From Rhodospirillaceae bacterium (GTDB taxonomy: Bacteria > Pseudomonadota > Alphaproteobacteria > Rhodospirillales > UBA2165), in contig JABIHH010000072.1 in assembly GCA_018649725.1 (NCBI GenBank), forward strand, positions 1-62,562: DNA of 62,562 nt. The letters are read 5' to 3'. Shown here piece after piece: positions 54,514-62,562 of the stretch. The position numbers and the translations under genes were made by a program. Below the pieces are notes generated by a model that saw nothing but the letters and a program-made list of their open reading frames with translations, had not been told where the DNA came from and searched no databases. Numbering within the stretch: the first letter of the stretch is position 1; every line of letters begins with the position of its first letter.

Positions 54514-54732
54514 TCAATAATGCGGCGGCGGTTTGTCAGGCAAGATGGTTTGCACACCTTCCTCCAAATTCAGTATCTGATCTTTGAATTGCTGGGTTGC
54601 TCGCACCAGCTTATCGATGGTTTCCCATTGCTGAGCGATACCGTCGCTCAAATCCTGAATAATGGATTCCTGGTGCGCCGCATGAGATTCCAGCTCGCTG
54701 ACGCGAAGTTCTAAATCTAAAGTATCGCTCAT
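54514..54732 (-). CDS. slyX: SlyX-like coiled-coil protein
   Basis: The 72-residue product is a short coiled coil (LELRVSELESHAAHQESI) ending in the proline-rich PDKPPPHY tail that is characteristic of SlyX. Function unknown. The ATG at 54732 gives the normal SlyX length; the longer open frame starting at 54861 adds a non-family N-terminus. Confidence 0.88.
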   Translation of the reverse strand: MSDTLDLELRVSELESHAAHQESIIQDLSDGIAQQWETIDKLVRATQQFKDQILNLEEGVQTILPDKPPPHY

Positions 54733-54877
54733 CTGCCTCGTCCTTAAAGTCAATTTGTTGGTAGACTTATACGACGTAAACCCGATAAGCGAGCCTATTA
54801 AAAGCACGGCGTAGATTTTTCCGATAATCTGCGCTACCCTTTCTCCAATATTCGGCCACAATTCAGGTTTCTAAAAT

Positions 54878-55924
54878 ATGCACATATCCCGATCTACTGG
54901 CATTTATGGCGTCCTCTTCATCGCCTCCTCTCTCTTTACCCTTGGCTTTGTTACCCAACATGTGGATGGCCAAGGGCGACCTGCGCGTTATCACACGGCG
55001 GTGCAATCAAACGGCGCTCAGTTGGTTATGGCTAATGTGCGCATGTCTGAGAGCAACCGGGTCAGCATTGAAGTGCGCGGTAACGATCGTATCATCAAAG
55101 CCAATGGTGTGCCGGGGCACTCGGTCGGGCAATTCCCCAATCGCGGCAACCCGCACAGCATAGCGGCGCAGGATTACGAATTCGAAATGCCGGCCAAGCC
55201 AGCGTATCGAGGTGGCAAAACCGATGTCGGGCTTAGGAACTTTGGGGTTGCGGTAAATGGTGTGCCGTTCGATCCCAGTGCCGCCGAATGGTTTAAGGGT
55301 TGGCGGGGATCCGATTGGCGCTATGAGGCGTTATCAGGCGCGGTCGCCCTCGGTGTCGATGAAAACTTTGCCCATGTCCAGCCGACCGGTGCCTATCACT
55401 ATCATGGCCTGCCTTGGGGATTACTAAAGCGTCTCAAGATTTCTAAATCAGCCCACTCACCTTTGGTTGGCTGGTCTGGCGACGGCTTTCCGATCTATGC
55501 GCTATACGGCTATGCCAATGGCAACGATACTGGCAGCGGCATTAAACAGATTAAGTCTAGCTATCGGGTGAAATCGGGCAATCGGCCGGGCGGATTTTCC
55601 GCCCCGGAGGGCACCTATGACGGCACGTTCGTGCCAGATTACGAGTTCGTCAAAGGAGCGGGCGATCTCGATGAATGCAATGGCAGAAATGTAACCACAC
55701 CTGACTTCCCGCAAGGCACCTACGCCTATTTTCTATCAGAGAGCTGGCCGGTGATTCCGCGCTGCTTTAACGGCTCGCCGGACAGTAGTTTCGAACTTCG
55801 CAGGGGCGGCGGAGGCGGGGGTGGACCTCCCGGCGGCGGACCTCCTCCCGGTATGGGGCCACCACCCGGTGGACATCCCCCTGGCATGGGGCCCGGAGGC
55901 CGCAGACCTCCACCCCGTCGATAA
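54878..55924 (+). CDS. YHYH-domain secreted protein with Pro/Gly-rich tail
   Basis: The 348-residue product has a signal sequence (hydrophobic stretch about 8-24) and the YHYH signature PTGAYHYHGLPWGLLKRL (about 168-185). FPIYALYGY and a later PDYEFVKGAGDLDECNG follow. The last 40 residues form a Gly/Pro/Met-rich repetitive tail (GGGPPGGG, PPPGMGPPPGG type). The function of YHYH proteins is unknown; they are secreted or periplasmic. Shares the strand with the next gene (16-base gap). Confidence 0.88.
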   Translation: MHISRSTGIYGVLFIASSLFTLGFVTQHVDGQGRPARYHTAVQSNGAQLVMANVRMSESNRVSIEVRGNDRIIKANGVPGHSVGQFPNRGNPHSIAAQDYEFEMPAKPAYRGGKTDVGLRNFGVAVNGVPFDPSAAEWFKGWRGSDWRYEALSGAVALGVDENFAHVQPTGAYHYHGLPWGLLKRLKISKSAHSPLVGWSGDGFPIYALYGYANGNDTGSGIKQIKSSYRVKSGNRPGGFSAPEGTYDGTFVPDYEFVKGAGDLDECNGRNVTTPDFPQGTYAYFLSESWPVIPRCFNGSPDSSFELRRGGGGGGGPPGGGPPPGMGPPPGGHPPGMGPGGRRPPPRR

Positions 55925-55940
55925 ATGAGTGTAAATTGAT

Positions 55941-56798
55941 ATGAATTGGACAGAACGACGTCAGCGTTTCCGAGCCCAAATTGAAAGTGACCAATGCGTT
56001 CATCCGGGCTCAGTGTTTGATCCGATCTCGGCCAGAATTGCCGAGGATCTAGGTTTCGAAGTTGGTATGTTTGCAGGCTCGATTGCTTCGATGACCGTGC
56101 TGGGAGCGCCCGATCTTATTGTGCTAACCTTGTCCGAATTTGCCGAACAAGCTTACCGCATTTGCCGGGCTGGCGATCTTGCTCTGCTGGTCGATGCGGA
56201 TCACGGCTATGGCAATGCGCTTAATGTTAAGCGGACCGTTGAAGAGCTTGAAACCTCAGGCGTTGCCGCCCTGACCATCGAAGATACGGATTTGCCGCAA
56301 CCGCATGGCATTGAGGGCGCGACCCGCCTGCTCTCGATTGATGAAGGCGTCGGTAAAATGAAAGCCGCCCTTGAAGGCCGCCAGGATAAAGATCTCGTTG
56401 TCGCCGCCCGCACCTCCGCCTTCCGCGCGACCGATAATGAAGATGCGATTGCCCGCGCCCTTGCTTATCAAGCGGTCGGCGTCGATGCGCTGTTTTTTGC
56501 CGGCGTCAGCACCAAAGAACAGGTTGAGATGATTAATGAAAATGTCTCCATCCCGGTTTTTGTGGCCCCACAAGGCAAAGACATCGTCGATCTACCCTAT
56601 CTCGCCAGCCATGGCGTTCGTATTTGCCTGCAAGGCCATCAGCCCTTTTCAGCGGCTGTTCAGGCTGTCTACTCAACGCTCAAGGCTTTGCGCGATGGCG
56701 TACCGACCTCAGAAATTGAAAATGTCGCGTCGAGTGATCTCATGAAGCAACTCACGCGCGATGAAGACTACCAGCGCCAAATGAAGGATTACCTTTAA
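55941..56798 (+). CDS. Isocitrate lyase/PEP mutase-family enzyme (oxaloacetate decarboxylase-like)
   Basis: The 285-residue product has the ICL/PEPM barrel with metal-binding Asp residues in LLVDADHGYGNALNV (Asp85, Asp87) and Glu in ALTIEDTDLPQ (about 114). The second half reads AARTSAFRATDNEDAIARAL. It lacks the KKCGH motif of isocitrate and methylisocitrate lyases, matching the oxaloacetate decarboxylase or C-C lyase branch. Its start lies 16 bases after the YHYH gene. Confidence 0.85.
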   Translation: MNWTERRQRFRAQIESDQCVHPGSVFDPISARIAEDLGFEVGMFAGSIASMTVLGAPDLIVLTLSEFAEQAYRICRAGDLALLVDADHGYGNALNVKRTVEELETSGVAALTIEDTDLPQPHGIEGATRLLSIDEGVGKMKAALEGRQDKDLVVAARTSAFRATDNEDAIARALAYQAVGVDALFFAGVSTKEQVEMINENVSIPVFVAPQGKDIVDLPYLASHGVRICLQGHQPFSAAVQAVYSTLKALRDGVPTSEIENVASSDLMKQLTRDEDYQRQMKDYL

Positions 56799-56804
56799 GC
56801 GACG

Positions 56805-58982
56805 CTATTCGGCGGTCTCTTTCTTAGCATAGCTCGGGATATAGGTTTCAGGTATCGGACCGCCTTCTGCCCGGCGTTTTAGGCCTTCTTCGACTGTTTC
56901 GGCCTCAGCGGCAATTTTAAGGCCCAGTTTCCGATCGGTCGGACACGGTTCCATCATTAACGGTGGCGGCAAGGTTGACGCAGGGAAATGCGCAATATTA
57001 TCAGCGCCACGGGGCTTTTTGCCGGGATCAATCATCGGCCGATTGGTGCCTTTGGCAGCTTCAACAGTGTTTTCTGCATCGTAGCGGAAGGAGCGCTTGC
57101 CGATAACTTCAAGATCGAGCCACCATTTCTTCTCATCGATTGGGTTGCCGTTCCCCAAGACATCATCCAGCCAGATCGCAATAGGTGCCAAGATCGGTTT
57201 TAACCACATCGCATTGACGCCCAACCATGAGCCAATCTGATGCAGGAGAGGGCCATCCCATGTGGTGTCTTTTGAAAGCGGGCAAACTTTAACGCAGCGC
57301 CCACAGGCAGAGCCTTTGAGATTGGTCGCTCGGTACATCGTGCAGCGCTCACTATCGGGCTTCCAGGTCTCATAGCCATTGAACATTGTTTTATCGCCAT
57401 AAGGGATTGCCTGCGACGGACATTCGCGCGCGCATTTAAGACATTTAGAACAAAAAAGCTGCACGCCAAAATCGATCGGCAGATCAGGTGTGATCGGCAT
57501 ATCGGTTGTCAGCACGGCGGTTTTGAAGCGCATGCCCAAAAACGGATTAATCGCACTTTCTCCAACCCGGCTTTGCTCACCAAGCCCCGCTTGCAATACC
57601 AGTGGCACATGCAAAACATGACTGTCGAGATTGCTATGCGCCCGGGCGCCGTAACCCATTTTGCGGATCATATCGGCCATCACGCCAACGACTTCACCGC
57701 CTCTGAGGTAAGCCCGCATCGATTGCGAGCCGGAAATCCAGTCATTGCCGCTGGCCCCCAAAAACGTCTCATAGCCCTGATCGATCGCCACCACGAGGGC
57801 ATATTTGTGATAAGGCTCAATCGGATTGCCGCGCTTGTCATGAGAATACCAGGCATAATCCGGCACTTTGCAGACACCGGTTATGGTTGAGCCGAGATAA
57901 AGGCTGAGCGCCTTCAGAGCTTTGGTATTGTCATCCGGATTGTCGGAGTTCGGTGCACGCTCTGCGGCAGTTTGGCCATCCTGCAAAGCTTTAATCGCCC
58001 AGCTTGGCCGTACGATGCCTTGGCTGACCGGATGTTTTTGCGACCAGCGATCTGCCTCACCCATTGCCTTTTTACTGAGATCACCAAAGGCCGTTCGAAC
58101 ATACATGTTGGTCCGGCTCGGCACCCTTGGCACCTCATCATCAAATACTTCGGTCGTCAGCCGCGGGACTCGCTTTAAAGTTTCAACTGGATAAGCGCCA
58201 AGATGCGAAGGCCGTCTTTTCTGCCGCCAGCGCTCCAACCCGGAAATTGCACCGGCAAGCCCCAATTGATAGCTGAGATTTTTGCCATTGCGCGCCGAGG
58301 CGTGGAGCGGCAAATCCGTTGCCAGCGCATAATTGGTCGTGATCACAGCAACAGCAAAGCGCGTCTCGAGATAAGGATTGATGAGTTTATCACCGTCCCG
58401 AATGGCGAGGCCGGCAAGCACCGCTACTTTACCCAAATCAACATCTGTGGCCCCCGTCCAATGCACTCGGCTGGTGAAGCCCATGCAGGAAATCTGGCCA
58501 CTTACATCAATCGCAATTTCCGCAGCCAACAATGTTGCCAAAAGATGCTCATTGCCCGCCACCCAACCGGCCGCCTTATTACCTGCATCGATCGGCGCCG
58601 AATATTCAACCAGCACGGCGACCGCATGACTATGATCACTCGCAGCACCATTGAGCCAAACGCTGTCGACAATTTCGCAAATACCGATTTGCGAGGCGTC
58701 GAGAAAATAGCCGGCCCCCTTGATATCTCGCATACGACGCTTGAGATCATCCGGCACCGGTGCCAACTTTTTAAACGGCTCGGGCTCGCGAAGCTCGGCA
58801 TAGGCATCGAGATGGCTGTTGGTGGCGCCAACAAGATAGGCGTTACTGCCTGTTGGCATAGTGACCGGTGCGCCAGCTGGCCGAGCAGCCTCTTCAGCGA
58901 TGATGGCTGGATCGCGCTTTAATTTCTCCAACGGGTATGGACCCAACTCGACGGGGCGTTTTTTGCGGTTCAAACCAAACAT
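56805..58982 (-). CDS. Reductive dehalogenase-like protein with duplicated N-terminal module and 2x[4Fe-4S]
   Basis: The 725-residue product has two related modules followed by a two-cluster ferredoxin segment. Module 1 (about 1-250) starts LGPYPLEKLKRDP; module 2 (about 255-505) starts LGAYPVETLKRVP; each ends with an aligned segment (YLETRFAVAVITTNYAL and FLGMRFKTAVLTTDMPI). The clusters are Cys511/514/517/521 and Cys547/560/563/567, the spacing seen in RdhA proteins. No Tat signal, so it is cytoplasmic, as in aerobic dehalogenases such as BhbA and NpRdhA, but without their C-terminal reductase. Divergent from a MarR gene. Confidence 0.8.
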   Translation of the reverse strand: MFGLNRKKRPVELGPYPLEKLKRDPAIIAEEAARPAGAPVTMPTGSNAYLVGATNSHLDAYAELREPEPFKKLAPVPDDLKRRMRDIKGAGYFLDASQIGICEIVDSVWLNGAASDHSHAVAVLVEYSAPIDAGNKAAGWVAGNEHLLATLLAAEIAIDVSGQISCMGFTSRVHWTGATDVDLGKVAVLAGLAIRDGDKLINPYLETRFAVAVITTNYALATDLPLHASARNGKNLSYQLGLAGAISGLERWRQKRRPSHLGAYPVETLKRVPRLTTEVFDDEVPRVPSRTNMYVRTAFGDLSKKAMGEADRWSQKHPVSQGIVRPSWAIKALQDGQTAAERAPNSDNPDDNTKALKALSLYLGSTITGVCKVPDYAWYSHDKRGNPIEPYHKYALVVAIDQGYETFLGASGNDWISGSQSMRAYLRGGEVVGVMADMIRKMGYGARAHSNLDSHVLHVPLVLQAGLGEQSRVGESAINPFLGMRFKTAVLTTDMPITPDLPIDFGVQLFCSKCLKCARECPSQAIPYGDKTMFNGYETWKPDSERCTMYRATNLKGSACGRCVKVCPLSKDTTWDGPLLHQIGSWLGVNAMWLKPILAPIAIWLDDVLGNGNPIDEKKWWLDLEVIGKRSFRYDAENTVEAAKGTNRPMIDPGKKPRGADNIAHFPASTLPPPLMMEPCPTDRKLGLKIAAEAETVEEGLKRRAEGGPIPETYIPSYAKKETAE

Positions 58983-59021
58983 GATGTACCTACCAGCTTT
59001 TTATTTTCAATTAACAAAATG

Positions 59022-59035
59022 ATATCATATGATAT
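59022..59035. promoter_or_regulatory. MarR-type palindromic operator
   Basis: ATATCATATGATAT, a perfect 14-base palindrome, lies between the dehalogenase-like gene and the MarR gene, 40 bases from the former's start and 22 from the latter's. That position is right for repression of both by a MarR dimer. Confidence 0.65.
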
Positions 59036-59056
59036 TAAATGATGCTATAGAAAGTT

Positions 59057-59509
59057 ATGCAGAATTCTTCGATCCCGCCAAACTCAAGTGACCACGTCCT
59101 AACGCTTTGTCATATGCTGTCGAACCGGATTGGCAAAGCTTTCGCCGAGGAATTGGACTCGCAAGCCATCACGGTTGCTGAATGGCGCGTTTTACTGACA
59201 CTTGCCCAACACTCCCCAGCTTCAGGCAAGCAGATCGCGGGCCGTTGGGCGATGGATAAAATGGCCATAAACCGCGCTATATCGTCCCTTCAAGCACGCA
59301 AATTGATTGCCAAAAAGCCAAACGATAAGGACAAGCGCGTCATCGACCTCCTGCTTACCCAAAAGGGCAAGAAGCTCTATGAACAATTGCTACCAATCGC
59401 CAATCAGCGCTATCACAAATTAATGGCGGGATTGGATAAATTGGAAGAGAAGAACCTGCGTGAAGCCTTGCTTAAATTGATTTTGCATGTCGATGATTTT
59501 GGAGATTAA
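59057..59509 (+). CDS. MarR-family transcriptional regulator
   Basis: The 150-residue product has the MarR winged helix: TVAEWRVLLTLAQHSPASGK, MDKMAINRAISSLQARKLI and PNDKDKRVIDLLLTQKGKK. MarR repressors are usually released by phenolic or aromatic ligands. It is divergent from the reductive dehalogenase-like gene across a perfect palindrome, so it is the likely regulator of that gene, with a halogenated aromatic as a candidate inducer. Confidence 0.92.
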   Translation: MQNSSIPPNSSDHVLTLCHMLSNRIGKAFAEELDSQAITVAEWRVLLTLAQHSPASGKQIAGRWAMDKMAINRAISSLQARKLIAKKPNDKDKRVIDLLLTQKGKKLYEQLLPIANQRYHKLMAGLDKLEEKNLREALLKLILHVDDFGD

Positions 59510-59569
59510 AACTATTCGCATCAGCTGAAAATAGATAGTATGTCGGAAAATTATTTATCGGAGCGCAAA

Positions 59570-60106
59570 ATGAAAAAAGCCGTTTTGACAGGACTGGTCC
59601 TCATTATTTTAAATGGCTGCAATACGCTAACCACGACGAATGTTCATCGCCCCGATCCTCTGCAGTATTTGACCCATGCTGGATATCAGAGGGACTTAGA
59701 AACTGTGATTATTGGCAATCTTCCATCACATTCGAGATCTCAACTGGAGAAAATGGTGATCGATAGCCTGGTAGCCAATTATGGTTTTGTGCATGCCAAT
59801 TTTACCACCACGCCTTCCAAAAACCATTTAGCACCCTACAAAATAATATTTGTTTTTAATGCCGCCCAACAGTCATATTCCGATGATTTTTGCGCTGGAA
59901 AAGGTGAGATTGAACGCCGGGAACCGTCAAAAAAGCTATTTGTAACAGCAATATTTTGTGAGAAATCTGCAATAACTGATGTCGCAGCCTATGTCGATTA
60001 CCATGGCAAAGATAAGGCCTTAAATTTAGCAAAAGCCATCGACGATCTTGCGCAAAATTTAGTCCCCTTGGAAAACGAAATCGATATTTTCAACTACAAA
60101 ACCTAA
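59570..60106 (+). CDS. Lipoprotein of unknown function
   Basis: The 178-residue product has a lipoprotein signal (MKKAVLTGLVLIILNGC; lipobox LNGC, Cys near 17). The mature part has no family I recognise; it contains two Cys (DDFCAGKGE and AIFCEKS) that might form a disulfide. The ATG at 59570 is chosen because of a GGAGCG ribosome site and an N-terminus typical of lipoproteins; an upstream in-frame ATG is less likely. Confidence 0.72.
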   Translation: MKKAVLTGLVLIILNGCNTLTTTNVHRPDPLQYLTHAGYQRDLETVIIGNLPSHSRSQLEKMVIDSLVANYGFVHANFTTTPSKNHLAPYKIIFVFNAAQQSYSDDFCAGKGEIERREPSKKLFVTAIFCEKSAITDVAAYVDYHGKDKALNLAKAIDDLAQNLVPLENEIDIFNYKT

Positions 60107-60120
60107 GGTATTCTCGGTTT

Positions 60121-62115
60121 TCACCCGCCATCCCGCCATGCCACCTCGTAAGCCGCTTCGAGCTTTGCCGCAAAGGGCTCAATTTGCCCTAAGGTTGAAG
60201 CTTGCAACCGGGCCCGCAAAGTTTTTCGCATTTCCCTGAGACGCTCACCATCTGAGGCCAGCTCGGCCGCGATCCTGAGGTAATCTGCTTTCGAGGTCGC
60301 GATCAAATCTTCGAGCTCCATTTGCGTCAGAAGGCTTTCGCCAATCCGTGCATGATGGCCGCTATTGAGAACGTCGCCTGCCAAACCGATGACCGGCACG
60401 CCCATCCATAAAGCTTCGCAGGTCGTTGTCGTGCCGTTATAGGGAAACGGATCCAGCGCGATATCGACATCACCATAGAGCGCCAAATGATCAACCCGCT
60501 CGGCCTCCGCACCTCTGAGCTCGATACGTGCGGGGTCAACTCCACCGCTTTGGAACGCATCCAGAAAGCGGCGGCGGACAGTTTCATGGCGAAAATTCTG
60601 ATGCTTCAACAACAGCCGCGCGTTTGGCACTTGGACGAGAAGCTTTGCCCAAAGGGCTAAGACGTCGTCATTTGACTTGGCGATATTATTAAACGAGCCA
60701 AAAGTGACATAACCGTTTGTGGCTAATGGCAGAGAATTCAGAGGAACGTCTACGCCAGGCCCAGCAAAACAATGAAAGCCACTTTCGAGGCGGAGAATTT
60801 TCTCAGTCGAACATGCTTCGGCGCCGACCGGATCGCTCAGTTCATCGGCAATGCGATAATCAATCTCCGGCAAGCCCACTGTTCCGGGATAGCCCAAATA
60901 CGTTATTTGCAGCGGTGCCGGCCGCACCGCAAAAACACCGAGGCGGTTTCGCCCGGTATGGCCGGTGAGATCGATCAGAATATCGATTTCATCACGGCGA
61001 ACAATGGCGGCCAGCTCTGTATCACTCAGCGCTGCCGTCTCACGCCATAGATCCGCAGAATCCTCTATAGCCCGGGTGAGATCATCCGGAATCGCCAAAT
61101 CCGAATAGCAGGCTACTTCGAAACGCTCCCGATCATGGGCCTGGATCAAAGGCTGCATGAACAGCCCGACCGAATGGCCGCCGAGATCACCAGAGACATA
61201 GCCGATCTTGAGCCGCCGGCCGGCGCGTGGCTGAGCGGCAACGGGCGGTAATTTTTTATGGCCGGCGGAGAAAGCCTCTCCCCATGCGCGGTGCAATTGA
61301 TGGAGATAGCCCGCATCAGCATCCGGCTGATAGTGGCTGAAAAACAGGCGCTTGTGATGGGCATCGTCTAAGGCGGGATCAAGATCAATCGCTTTTTCCA
61401 ACGCGGCCAATGCGCCTGTCGTGTCCGCCAGCGCCATTTTGGTATTCGCCAGATTTAAATAGGCCGGCGCAAAATCCGGCGTGAGCTCTAACGCCCGTTC
61501 AAGTGCTTGCACCGCACGTTCTGGCTCACTCGACCGGTTGAGCGCATTTGCATAGCTTACCCAGAGCTCGGCATTTTCAGGCGCCAGCTCCAGCGCTTTT
61601 TTGTAGCGCGTCACCGCCGCCGGGTAATCGCGCTCGTTCATGAAAACCAAGGCCAGATTAGCCAGTAGCTCCCAGCCCTCCGCGCCCGCATTTTCGGCCC
61701 TCTCCAGCCACTGCTTTGCCGCCGCCCAATCGAGGCGCTCGACCGCCAAGGTGCCGAGATTATAGGCAATACCCGGATCCGCAGGCTTCGCGTCATACGC
61801 CCGAGCCCACGCCACCGCCGCCCCTTCCAAATCCTGTTTGAAATAAAGAATTTGCCCAAGCCCGTTCAAATAATCACCCAAATTATCATCGGGCTTTTCA
61901 TCTCCCCCCGACGCCCCTTCAACTGCACGCGTCACCAAACTCTCCGCCAGCTCCCCCTCACCTTCTTGCAAAGCCAACATGCCCCGCAAATAAAGCGCTT
62001 GGCCGTGCGCGGGCTGGCTGGCCAAAATTTCATCATAGAGCGGCCGTGCCTCATCAGCCTTACCAGCACGATGCAAGGAGAGCGCTTTTTCAAGGATTTG
62101 TTCGGTTTCATCCAT
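60121..62115 (-). CDS. TPR-SPINDLY family glycosyltransferase (O-GlcNAc transferase-like)
   Basis: The product is about 664 residues. The first 280 hold tandem TPRs (e.g. AAVTRYKKALELAPENAEL and RAVQALERALELTPDFAPAY). A GT41-type catalytic region follows: IGYVSGDLGGHSVGLF, LIDLTGHTGRNRLGVFAVRP, YVTFGSFNNIAKSNDDVL and DPFPYNGTTTTCEALWMGVP. Bacterial members transfer sugars to proteins such as flagellins or adhesins. The target here is unknown. ATG 62115 is used; a GTG at 62151 is an alternative. No signal peptide. Confidence 0.88.
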   Translation of the reverse strand: MDETEQILEKALSLHRAGKADEARPLYDEILASQPAHGQALYLRGMLALQEGEGELAESLVTRAVEGASGGDEKPDDNLGDYLNGLGQILYFKQDLEGAAVAWARAYDAKPADPGIAYNLGTLAVERLDWAAAKQWLERAENAGAEGWELLANLALVFMNERDYPAAVTRYKKALELAPENAELWVSYANALNRSSEPERAVQALERALELTPDFAPAYLNLANTKMALADTTGALAALEKAIDLDPALDDAHHKRLFFSHYQPDADAGYLHQLHRAWGEAFSAGHKKLPPVAAQPRAGRRLKIGYVSGDLGGHSVGLFMQPLIQAHDRERFEVACYSDLAIPDDLTRAIEDSADLWRETAALSDTELAAIVRRDEIDILIDLTGHTGRNRLGVFAVRPAPLQITYLGYPGTVGLPEIDYRIADELSDPVGAEACSTEKILRLESGFHCFAGPGVDVPLNSLPLATNGYVTFGSFNNIAKSNDDVLALWAKLLVQVPNARLLLKHQNFRHETVRRRFLDAFQSGGVDPARIELRGAEAERVDHLALYGDVDIALDPFPYNGTTTTCEALWMGVPVIGLAGDVLNSGHHARIGESLLTQMELEDLIATSKADYLRIAAELASDGERLREMRKTLRARLQASTLGQIEPFAAKLEAAYEVAWRDGG

Positions 62116-62332
62116 GGCAACGACCGTAGCAAGATTGCCGCCCACCGACACGTGATATTTTAAAAGAAAAAATGGTAGCGGAGGAGCGCTACGGTCACTG
62201 TCACAACTTCCCGCCGAAGAAAATTTTCATTTAATAACAGTGACAAAGAGAGAGCCCATCTATCACTATCAAGTTTGTGAACCAGCCTCTTGTTAAAACG
62301 TCGCAACTGAATTTGACTTTATTCTACAAATT

Positions 62333-62364
62333 TGACGCGACCGCTAAAAATAACGGTCGCGTCA
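62333..62364 (-). terminator. Terminator-like hairpin after the recombinase gene
   Basis: TGACGCGACCG (62333-62343) and CGGTCGCGTCA (62354-62364) form a perfect 11-base stem with a 10-base loop, 18 bases after the recombinase stop on the minus strand. The following bases are AT-rich rather than a pure T run. Confidence 0.55.
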
Positions 62365-62381
62365 CAAATCAAGTTGTAGTT

Positions 62382-62561
62382 TCAAAAATCGATTTCCTCA
62401 GAAATTGTCAGTGCGTCTTCTACTTCAATTCCGAGATAGCGAACTGTACTTTCCAATTTGGTGTGGCCTAGTAGAAGCTGTACAGCACGAATATTTCCCG
62501 TCTTTCGGTAAATATGTGAAGCTTTTGTTCGACGGAGGGTATGAGTCCCATATACGCGCGC
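62382..62561 (-). CDS. Tyrosine recombinase/integrase, C-terminal part (runs off the right edge)
   Basis: Read on the minus strand, the last 180 bases encode 59 residues of the catalytic C-terminus of a tyrosine recombinase: THTLRRTKASHIYRKTG (box II HxLR), LLLGHTKLESTVRYLGI (conserved GH and the nucleophilic Tyr in RYL), and a stop. The start lies beyond the window. It marks the edge of an integrated element or a chromosomal recombinase; the stretch 62116-62332 between it and the glycosyltransferase shows no gene. Confidence 0.88.
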   Translation of the reverse strand, partial: ARVYGTHTLRRTKASHIYRKTGNIRAVQLLLGHTKLESTVRYLGIEVEDALTISEEIDF

Positions 62562-62562
62562 A

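Noticed and set aside
56805..58982. Epoxyqueuosine reductase QueG
   Set aside because: QueG is about half this size with one cobalamin module and no internal duplication; cluster spacing and architecture fit RdhA better.
62277..62471. Plus-strand small open frame at the right edge
   Set aside because: It overlaps antisense the recombinase C-terminus and the hairpin, and has no recognisable protein features.

Overview
The window comes from an alphaproteobacterium, probably a free-living marine or aquatic heterotroph of a Rhodospirillales-like lineage. The basis is the 5' part of an alphaproteobacterial-type 16S rRNA gene at the left edge, moderate GC, REP-like palindromes of the kind seen in alphaproteobacterial genomes, DUF2336 and SPOR proteins, and many genes for catabolism of organic acids and aromatics (TctABC, TauD/TfdA, VOC, CaiB, cupin and FAH families). 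No genus can be named from the sequence alone.

Layout. 1-982: 16S rRNA 5' end (minus strand) with its leader, boxA-like site and promoter. 983-7279: lipoprotein, cupin, an alpha/beta-barrel protein, a 2-oxoglutarate oxygenase, and a divergent VOC-thiolase-CaiB operon, punctuated by REP-like repeats. 7280-8544: repeat-rich stretch with an AT-rich orphan membrane gene between two related palindromes, and a MITE-like inverted repeat. 8545-9909: TPR/SPOR lipoprotein. 10087-22983: an IclR-controlled catabolic island (GlcG/HbpS-like protein, TctC-TctB-TctA, oxidoreductase, SDR, acyl-CoA dehydrogenase, AprA/AprB-like flavoprotein-ferredoxin pair), facing a fused aryl-CoA monooxygenase/old-yellow-enzyme protein and a barrel protein. 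23109-30124: RimB-RimK fusion, DUF3179, isochorismatase-like hydrolase, MlaC, Sel1 protein, DUF2336, VOC protein. 30326-34867: signalling block of a response regulator, two histidine kinases and a STAS protein. 35042-42115: arsenate reductase, quinone oxidoreductase-like enzyme, sulfatase, VOC, cupin, FAH hydrolase, NTF2-like protein, cold-shock protein and a second TauD with a divergent LysR regulator. 43130-48965: a compact five-gene operon (ArsR-family repressor, DUF302, DUF2892, RND adaptor, RND pump) with a divergent DsrE2-like gene, which looks like a reactive-sulfur response unit. 48998-56798: assorted genes (YaiI, membrane transporter, GFA enzyme, Acr3 arsenite pump, GST, SDR, SlyX, YHYH protein, ICL/PEP-mutase family enzyme). 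56805-59509: a reductive-dehalogenase-like protein with duplicated N-terminal domain, divergent from a MarR regulator over a perfect palindrome. 59570-62562: lipoprotein, TPR-SPINDLY glycosyltransferase, and the C-terminal end of a tyrosine recombinase running off the right edge.

The most notable systems are the reductive-dehalogenase-like/MarR pair, the persulfide-sensor-like regulon, and the IclR island combining a TTT transporter with AprAB-like and aryl-CoA monooxygenase/reductase proteins. All functional assignments rest on reading motifs and gene order; no database search was run.
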